This document shows positions 13,001 through 19,650 of a stretch of 19,650 nt of DNA, in pieces (the first letter of the stretch is position 1; each line of letters opens with the position of its first letter). The notes below the pieces were generated by a model. It ran no database searches. It was not told where the DNA came from and saw only the letters and a list, made by a program, of their open reading frames with translations. Both the position numbers and the translations under genes were made by a program. Source of the DNA: DASPKO01 sp035628055 (lineage in GTDB: Bacteria; Planctomycetota; Phycisphaerae; Phycisphaerales; UBA1924); the NCBI GenBank assembly GCA_035628055.1, contig DASPKO010000104.1, positions 1 to 19,650 of the forward strand, given 5' to 3'.

Positions 13001-14302
13001 GCCGGCTGGTCGCTCCTCAAGCCGCTCATCCGCCAGCGCCTCGGCGGCGCGCCGCGGTGCATTGTCGTCGAGAATGGCACGCAGGTGGCGGTCTTCCGGG
13101 CGGGCACGGACGGGAAGCTCGAACAGGCCTGGTCGGCGCCGATGGACGGGGCCCTGGTCGACCTGCTCCGGGTCGAGGGCGACACGGTGCTGCTCTTCCA
13201 TTCCACGGCCGCCGGCGGCGTGGTCGAGCGGGTCGATGCCGCCACGGGCACGGGCGTCTGGAAGTCGGTCCCGTTCCCCGAGCTCTTCGGACCCCGCGAG
13301 AAGGTGCGCGCCGACAAGTCCGCCTTTGAGGTCCAGACGCCCCAGGACGGCCTGGGCCTGCTCAGCGACGTGGTCGTGAGCGTGGACGAGCAGACCATCT
13401 CGCTCGTGGACCGCGCGGGCCGGGCCGCGGCCCTCGACGCCCAGACCGGCGCCGTGCTCTGGGCCCTGCGGACCCCGGTCGCGCGCGTCTACGACACCGA
13501 TCTCGAGGCGGGCGTCCTGGTGATCGCCGGCGAGCAGGACGCGCTGCAGAACGGCGTGCCGGTGCGCTCGCGCCCGACCCTGCTCGTCGCCGATGCCCGC
13601 ACGGGACGCACCCTGCAGCGGCTGAGCCCGGCCGGGACCAGCGTGCGCTGGGTGCGCCTGGTCGGGGCCGGGAGCCTGATCGTCGGGCTCGACTCGGGCC
13701 TGGCGAGCTACGACATCGCTGGAGGCGGCCCCAACTGGGTTCTCGGGGAGTGGCGGCTCCAGGGGAGCAGCGACGCCTGGGTCTTCGACAACCGGCTCTT
13801 CGTCCTGGGCGCCGACCGGAGCATGTGGCTCCTGGACCACGCCACCGGGAGCGCCATCGTCCCGCAGGCCCTGCCCATTCCGCCCGAGCACCTGGAGCAG
13901 TACCAGCCGCTGCTCGGATGGCTCGTCGAGGCCCACCCCGGGCAGCCCGTCAGCGAGCGGCCCGCCGCCTTCACCACGCTCCGCGGGCTGGTGCTCATCG
14001 CCCCCGACGGCCGCCTCATCGGGGCCGACGGCCTCGGGGGCACCGAGTCCATGCTCCCGGCCCAGCCCGCCGACGACGAGCTCGTCACCATCGAGACCGG
14101 CGCCTCGGAGCACGACCCCGACGGGCGCATGGTCTACAACCTCCACCAGCTCGACACCGCCTCCGGGAAGCTCAAGAGCTCGGTCCCGCTCCTGCTGGGG
14201 GGGCGCCCGCGCCGGCTCACCCTGCTCGACGGCCGGATCGTGGTGACCGCCGGGAACACGACCGTCGCGCTCCGGGCGCCGGCCGACGGGGGCAAGCCTT
14301 AG
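10007..14302 (+). CDS. Large exported TPR plus PQQ-like beta-propeller protein
   Basis: A 1431-residue protein with a signal peptide (hydrophobic 18-36, AGA cleavage site near 39-41). Residues 55-215 are helical. Residues about 250-670 hold PQQ/BamB-like propeller blades, for example LLDAATGAVRWSILVG, GLDLRDGSLRWRRHVG and GAYEAWTGRPVWVHRF. Residues about 675-960 are TPR-like helices (FEENAGNHAAAAQVYQAVL, LALAHAEAGNTAASVAALEAGL). Residues about 990-1427 form a second propeller (AALDAQTGAVLWALRTP, LVADARTGRTLQRLSP, LLDHATGSAI). Blade consensus D-A-x-T-G-x-x-x-W is clear in several copies. I see no quinoprotein dehydrogenase motifs, so a scaffold or binding role in the periplasm is more likely than an enzyme. 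Planctomycetes encode many such giant proteins. The GTG start is chosen from GGGAG eight bases upstream. Its TAG overlaps the YidC stop. Confidence 0.85.
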   Translation: MRMTGCDACAAFGRSDVRAAAVAALLLAFAPLPVWLPRAGAQEPANPVYVDDSPIAAQALLGIGPQITTGNLAGAVRDLHKLLTEEGDRVTPSEIDPALSISVRQRVHEVLLAHPPLLEHYRRSMQPAADEALRAGDAARVERDYLLTEAGFTAALTLAQEHLDRGRFDAAALTLRQLERHPDRAGTRGREAAELLASVVAYAPRPELVELARRWGGAPGHQVPWPVSAKRRGLTPLDSLPEITLEGLVSKPLWSVPLTGAATAGAPPEADESGTTLPPFGKELRLFPTVAGETVYVNDGTQLSAWDRFTLSQRWAVIPPPAPDAPPEADPEQAMARRLSMRRRSWPPEDPGTVTVRGGLVAAVTGMPSFGTRLGDPRVHLLDAATGAVRWSILVGALDPQLESGSVRGPVLLEQGLAIVGVRKYNPGRRLVSLYLAGLDLRDGSLRWRRHVGSAGSLPFGRQPVIVDGAVAHRGVIYRGDALGVIGAYEAWTGRPVWVHRFDAQNTQPGQEARAWEVNLPLIENESLVTLAPDRTEVLRLDLGTGRLLARRSTDPFGTPPPQYLLRAADKLVAVGEGRLGVVELENFQEAPVELTPRLPDPGVRGRVTVVGNKLLVPLVSGVALVDLANLQSGARAVALDSPGNVLALESQLLVVDDARLHSYLLWEAARQVLTARMEASPSDAGPAVTFAELAYRADHHEQVLEAIRRARRAIEADPAGNEPERQRLLASVLAMIHAAQEPAEAGPAPAGRISDAALLAGLIETVGALARTTEDRLAHLLARGRFEENAGNHAAAAQVYQAVLDEPELRAATWTGTQATLRGELETRWRLQKLIAAHGPGVAAGSDRAAQEQAARLGEQASVAQLEELARRYPVAAATPEIFRRLALAHAEAGNTAASVAALEAGLRAVRSRGDVNPALVGEIAGRLVRALEERGQPGAAADVLRSVLAAHPGVQLSDGASPLPAEELLARLGAARAEQERWPRVGPVRAEGVQVLAGWSLLKPLIRQRLGGAPRCIVVENGTQVAVFRAGTDGKLEQAWSAPMDGALVDLLRVEGDTVLLFHSTAAGGVVERVDAATGTGVWKSVPFPELFGPREKVRADKSAFEVQTPQDGLGLLSDVVVSVDEQTISLVDRAGRAAALDAQTGAVLWALRTPVARVYDTDLEAGVLVIAGEQDALQNGVPVRSRPTLLVADARTGRTLQRLSPAGTSVRWVRLVGAGSLIVGLDSGLASYDIAGGGPNWVLGEWRLQGSSDAWVFDNRLFVLGADRSMWLLDHATGSAIVPQALPIPPEHLEQYQPLLGWLVEAHPGQPVSERPAAFTTLRGLVLIAPDGRLIGADGLGGTESMLPAQPADDELVTIETGASEHDPDGRMVYNLHQLDTASGKLKSSVPLLLGGRPRRLTLLDGRIVVTAGNTTVALRAPADGGKP

Positions 14303-16536
14303 GTCCCGGGCCGGCGCTTCTGCCGGTCGCGCTGGGCCCGCATCTGCTCGAGCATCTGCTGCCGCGCCTCCATCTGCTTGCGCAGGCGCTCCATCAGCGC
14401 CGAGCGCTGGCGCGGGGCCTTCGGGAGCAGGTCGAGCTTGTCCACGTGGGCGCGGATGTAGCGGGTCTCGACGATCCCCAGCAGCGAGTTGGTCATCGTG
14501 TAGAGCGCCAGCCCGCTGGGCACGTTGTACATGAAGAGCGGGAACATCACCACCGACATGACGCGCATCATCCGCATCTGCGCCTCCTGCTCCGGGCTCA
14601 TGGAGGCCGTGGGCGTCGGCGTGAGGTACTTCTGCTGCACGAAGAAGATCACGCCCAGCAGCAGGGGCAGGATGTTCAGCGAGTCGATCGGGCCCATGAT
14701 GCCCGAGAGCAGCGGGACGTGGAAGGCCCGCCCGAAGGGCACGAAGCGATCGGGCTCGGCCAGGTCGGCCAGGAAGTGCCAGCGGCCCCCGCTCGCCGCC
14801 TGGAAGAGCCCGAAGAAGGCCGGCTCGTGCCGGAGCTCGAACGTGAAGTAGAGCATCGCGAAGAGCGCGATCCAGATCGGGGTCTGGAGGAACATGGGCA
14901 GGCAGCCGAGCATCCCCGCGTAGCTCACCTGCTCCTGCCGCATCAGCGCCGCCATCTCCTCGCGCAGCTTCCGGGGGTCGTCGCGGTAGCGCTCCTGGAG
15001 CTGCTTCTGCTTCGGGGCGATGCGCTGCATCTGCTTGCCGAAGCGCATCAGGTTCACCTGCGACCACTTGGTGATCGGGTGCAGCAGCGTGCGCACGCAC
15101 AGCACCAGCACGATGATCGCCAGCGACCAGTCGCGGAGCACGTAGTCGTGCAGCAGCCCCAGGAAGGCCCGCAGCAGGTGCGTGATCGGCTGGAACGTGC
15201 AGAAGGCGCACGGCCCGCCGAAGGTGTACACCACCACCTGGTCCAGCCCCAGGGCCCGCGCTCCCGGCTCCCGGTTGATCGCGTGCGGGCTGGTGGGCCC
15301 CGCGTAGAGCCCCAGGGAGAGATCGGCGACGGCGCCGGGCGCCAGGGTGAACGTGGGCCCGGTGAACCGGAGCATCATCGGCCTGAGCGGATCGCCCTGG
15401 AGCACCGAGCGCTCCACGCTGGCGACCTGCGCGAAGCGCTTGTCCGGGACCGGCGACCCCGGGCCGGCGCTGGCCGGGAGCGGGTGGGCCACCGCCGCGA
15501 AATACCGGCTCGTGAGCGCCACCCACACCAGCCCCAGGCCATCCTCCACGCTGGTCTTGTTGGGCCAGAGCGTGTGCGCGGGGTACGCCCCGTCCGGACC
15601 CGGGGGCCCCACGACATCGTCGTGCGTCAGCAGGAACTTCCGCGAGGCCACCCGCTGCGCGGGGTCGGCGGCGGGGTCGAAGACGTACCCGAAGCGCACG
15701 CGGCGCATGTCCCCGCCGTACCGCGCCACCCCCACGGGAAGGTCCACCGGCCCAAACTGCGTGAACGCCACCGCCAGCGGGACCGCCGCGGTGCTGGCGA
15801 CCCGCTGCTCGACCCGGATCTGGAACGAGCCCGGGGAGAGCGTGTAGCGCCGCGTGATCGTGACGGCGGGGTTCCCGGCCTCGTCCAGGAGCGTCGCCTC
15901 GAAGTGCCCGGGCCCGAGCTGGCGCCACACGCGCGTGGCGTCGCTCCCAGAGCTGAAGAGCTCGAGGGTCTGATTCTCGACCGTGAGCCGGGACACCGCC
16001 AGGGGCACCTGGAACCGGCCCGCCGAGGCACGGGCCTCCTGGACGACCTCGTGCCGGGTCTTCTCCAGGTCGACGTAGTGGTTCGTCAGCGTGATGGACT
16101 CGATCCCGGCCCCGAACGGGGAGAACCGCACCTCCATCTGGTAGCCCGAGCCCGGGTCGAGACTGCCAAGCCGTTCCAGCGGGCCGCCCGCGTCGGCCAC
16201 GGGCCAGAGCCGGACGGAGTAGACCGGCACCGGGGTCGGGCCGGGACCGATGGTGGGGCGCGCCGCTGGCTGGGTCGGAGGGATGGGCCCGGGTGCGGCC
16301 GCGTCGGGCGTCGAGCGCTCGGCCCCCGCCGGCGCCGACCCCGGCGCGGGATCGAGCGGCGTGGCGCCCGGCGCCACTGGCGCCGGTGCCGCGGGTGCCG
16401 GTGCCACGGGCCTGACGGCCTGGCGCCCCTGGCGCGGCGGGCGCAGCATCGAGACCGCGACCAGCCCCCCCACGACCACCACGATGAGCAGGGGGACGAG
16501 CACACGCAGGATCGACGTTCGCTCGGGCTGGGGCAT
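14299..16536 (-). CDS. yidC: Membrane protein insertase YidC
   Basis: A 745-residue insertase that folds and inserts inner membrane proteins, alone or with SecYEG. It has an N-terminal helix (9-31), a long Pro/Ala-rich linker (about 33-115), the periplasmic beta-supersandwich (about 120-440) and the conserved C-terminal core. The core begins at DYVLRDWSLAIIVLVLCVRTLLHPITKWS, with the substrate-groove Arg482; the cytoplasmic coiled hairpin APKQKQLQERYRDDPRKLREEMAALMRQE follows, then CLPMFLQTPIWIALF and two further helices, ending in a basic tail with QMRAQRDRQKRRPGT, as in ribosome-binding tails. Cys443 and Cys446 form a CxxC just before the core. The ATG at 16536 has AGGA five bases upstream (16542-16545); the frame extends to 16617 but adds only an Ala-rich stretch. 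It is divergent from murE. Confidence 0.95.
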   Translation of the reverse strand: MPQPERTSILRVLVPLLIVVVVGGLVAVSMLRPPRQGRQAVRPVAPAPAAPAPVAPGATPLDPAPGSAPAGAERSTPDAAAPGPIPPTQPAARPTIGPGPTPVPVYSVRLWPVADAGGPLERLGSLDPGSGYQMEVRFSPFGAGIESITLTNHYVDLEKTRHEVVQEARASAGRFQVPLAVSRLTVENQTLELFSSGSDATRVWRQLGPGHFEATLLDEAGNPAVTITRRYTLSPGSFQIRVEQRVASTAAVPLAVAFTQFGPVDLPVGVARYGGDMRRVRFGYVFDPAADPAQRVASRKFLLTHDDVVGPPGPDGAYPAHTLWPNKTSVEDGLGLVWVALTSRYFAAVAHPLPASAGPGSPVPDKRFAQVASVERSVLQGDPLRPMMLRFTGPTFTLAPGAVADLSLGLYAGPTSPHAINREPGARALGLDQVVVYTFGGPCAFCTFQPITHLLRAFLGLLHDYVLRDWSLAIIVLVLCVRTLLHPITKWSQVNLMRFGKQMQRIAPKQKQLQERYRDDPRKLREEMAALMRQEQVSYAGMLGCLPMFLQTPIWIALFAMLYFTFELRHEPAFFGLFQAASGGRWHFLADLAEPDRFVPFGRAFHVPLLSGIMGPIDSLNILPLLLGVIFFVQQKYLTPTPTASMSPEQEAQMRMMRVMSVVMFPLFMYNVPSGLALYTMTNSLLGIVETRYIRAHVDKLDLLPKAPRQRSALMERLRKQMEARQQMLEQMRAQRDRQKRRPGT

Positions 16537-16750
16537 GGGAGTCCTGGCAAAGGCGTGGGCGCCGGCGGCGGCGCCGCCCGGGTCGCGCTCGGGAGCGGGG
16601 GCGGCGATTATTCGCAACCGCCCGCTCCCCGGGCCGGCCAGCGCCCGGGGCCGCGCAGCCTACAAATCTTGGTCCCGGGGCACAGCGGGGCCCGATACGA
16701 TGGCCGCGTGACGCGGCGTTTTCCGCGTGCCGACATGGGGCCGCCGACGT
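16537..16750. other. Divergent yidC/murE promoter region with dyad and hairpin
   Basis: The longest gene-free stretch of the window (214 bp). For yidC, AATAAT on the minus strand (16607-16612) matches TATAAT at five of six places and would give a leader of about 64 bases. For murE, TACGAT (16695-16700) is a TAnnnT box about 50 bases before the ATG. Between them lies a perfect inverted repeat, ccccgggc (16627-16634) and gcccgggg (16643-16650). In the murE leader acgcgg (16711-16716) and ccgcgt (16723-16728) form a hairpin with the loop cgtttt. No convincing -35 elements are visible. Confidence 0.4.
16627..16650. promoter_or_regulatory. Perfect 8-bp inverted repeat upstream of yidC
   Basis: ccccgggc and gcccgggg flank the 8-base spacer cggccagc. 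The repeat sits about 15 bases upstream of the yidC AATAAT box and about 45 bases upstream of the murE TACGAT box, a plausible operator position. The arms are themselves largely CCCGGG, so chance in GC-rich DNA cannot be excluded. Confidence 0.35.
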
Positions 16751-18429
<1,679 letters not shown>

Positions 18430-18433
<4 letters not shown>

Positions 18434-19650
18434 GCTTCTGGGCGCCCGAGAGCCTGCGCTCCGCGGCCGGCGGCACGTGGCTGGCGCGCCCGGGGCGCGG
18501 GCCTGGGCCGGCGCACGGGCTCAGCACCGACACGCGCACGCTCGCGCCGGGTCAGGCGTTCCTGGCGCTGCGCGGCGAGCACTTCGACGGGCACGCCTTT
18601 CTGCGCGCCGCCGTGGCCGCCGGGGCCGCCACGCTGATCATCGACCGGCCGGCCCTGGCCGACGGGGTGCCCGCCCCGCCCGGCGGCGTGATCGCCGTCC
18701 CCGACACCGGACGGGCCCTGCTGCGCCTCGCCTCCGCCTACCGCGACCAGCTCGAGCGCGCCACCGTAATCGGCGTCGCCGGCTCCAATGGCAAGACCAC
18801 GACGGCTCGCCTCATCCAGGCCGTGCTGGCGACGACGTTCCGCGGCACCGCCCCGGCCAAGAGCTTCAACAACGCGGTGGGTGTACCCCTGACCGTCCTC
18901 TCGGCCGATCCCGACGACGAGTACCTCGTCTGTGAGATCGGCACCAATCACCCGGGCGAGATCGCCGAGCTGGCCGGGGTGGTCCGGCCCGACATCGCGG
19001 TGATCACCAGCATCGGCCGCGAGCACCTTGAGGGCCTGGGTTCGCTGGCCGGGGTCGCCCGCGAGGAGGCCGACCTGCTCACGTACATCCGGCCCGGGGG
19101 GGTCGCGGTGGCGACCGCCGACGCCCCCGAGCTCGCCCCGTACCTGCGCTGCCTGCCGGAAGTGATCACGTTCGGCGCCAGCGCGGGCGCGCATCTCCGC
19201 CTCGCGGGCGCCGCGCACGAGCTCGCGCCCGACGGGCTGGTCCGCCTGCGCCTACGCGTGAGCGATGGCCGCGCCCCGGGGGGCGCGGAGGCGGCGTACC
19301 TCACCCCCCTGCTCGGCGCCCACAATGCGCTCAACGTGCTGGCCGCGCTCGCCGTGGCGCGCCGCCTGGGCGTCCCCGAGGCCGCCATCGCCGCCGCCCT
19401 GGCCGGCGCGCGCCCGGCACCCATGCGCCTCGAGCCCCAGACCGCGGGCGGCATCGCCCTGCTCAACGACGCCTACAACGCGAACCCCGAGAGCATGGCG
19501 GCCGCGCTCCGGACGCTCGCCGAGCTGGTCCCGCCCGGCGGGCGGCGCGTCGCCGTGCTCGGCGACATGCTCGAGCTGGGGCCGGAGGAGGAGCGCTTCC
19601 ACCGCGAGATCGGCGCGCACGCGCGGGCGCGCGGGGTCGACGTGCTGGTC
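18430..19650 (+). CDS. murF: UDP-MurNAc-tripeptide:D-Ala-D-Ala ligase MurF, 3' partial
   Basis: Open from the ATG at 18430, which overlaps the murE TGA (ATGA), to the window end, 407 codons. MurF adds D-Ala-D-Ala to UDP-MurNAc-tripeptide in the cytoplasm, completing the pentapeptide precursor. Visible motifs: STDTRTLAPGQAFLAL in the substrate domain (36-51), P-loop GSNGKTTT (118-125), AKSFNNAVGVPLTVL, EIGTNHPGEIAEL, GREHLEGLGS, GAHNALNVLAAL, DAYNANPES (347-355) and GDMLELG (378-384). The last two are specific to MurF rather than MurE. About 50-60 residues should remain beyond the window. Translational coupling with murE fits a dcw-type cluster; the expected next genes such as mraY lie outside. 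Confidence 0.96.

Noticed and set aside
10007..14302. PQQ-dependent alcohol or glucose dehydrogenase
   Set aside because: Propeller repeats are present, but I find no quinoprotein active-site motifs, the length is too great, and TPR-like helices interrupt the propellers.
16727..16729. GTG as start of murE
   Set aside because: It adds MPTWGRRR before a normal MurE N-terminus, has no Shine-Dalgarno, and lies inside the leader hairpin; the ATG at 16751 fits the family better. Not fully excluded.

Overview
The window is a stretch of very GC-rich (roughly 70% or more, with third codon positions nearly all G or C) bacterial chromosome packed with housekeeping and envelope genes. Few start codons have a Shine-Dalgarno sequence. 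The protein flavour best fits a planctomycete, probably Phycisphaerae-like: the SurE loop, the [2Fe-2S] Bfd-like protein, the giant TPR/beta-propeller secreted protein and a YidC with a Pro/Ala-rich linker. That assignment is recognition from memory, not a search. I see no insertion sequences, integrases, CRISPR arrays, tRNA or rRNA genes, or signs of recent transfer.

Layout, left to right: an EF-G-like translational GTPase (+, 5' end outside the window). Then a minus-strand group: lipoprotein (DUF3568-like), YihY/BrkB-type membrane protein and a thioredoxin-reductase-like flavoprotein. The last two overlap by four bases (GTGA). Next on the plus strand come a calcineurin-like phosphoesterase and a Bfd-like [2Fe-2S] protein. 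These are followed by an OPT-family transporter (-), SurE (+), an LEA14/WHy-type protein and a DUF5658-like membrane protein (both -), a 1431-residue secreted TPR/beta-propeller protein (+), YidC (-), and murE-murF (+, ATGA overlap, murF cut by the window end).

The genes alternate in direction. Four divergent intergenic regions (4530-4730, 7925-8054, 9948-10006, 16537-16750) must hold most of the promoters. Four convergent junctions are extremely tight: gaps of 18 and 14 bp, and overlaps of 32 and 4 bp. No stretch over about 215 bases lacks a gene. The 214-bp yidC/murE region and the 201-bp lipoprotein/phosphoesterase region hold only candidate promoter and inverted-repeat signals.

Functional themes are cell envelope building (murE, murF, yidC, lipoproteins, YihY), translation (EF-G-like), and phosphate or nucleotide housekeeping (SurE, phosphoesterase). 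I did not find a clearly new multi-gene system. The points most worth checking are a TACGCT box whose only three copies by eye all lie just upstream of gene starts, dyads in two divergent promoter regions, a five-cysteine cluster inside MurE, a CxxC before the membrane core of YidC, a strong hairpin abutting the Bfd-like start codon, and the 1431-residue protein.
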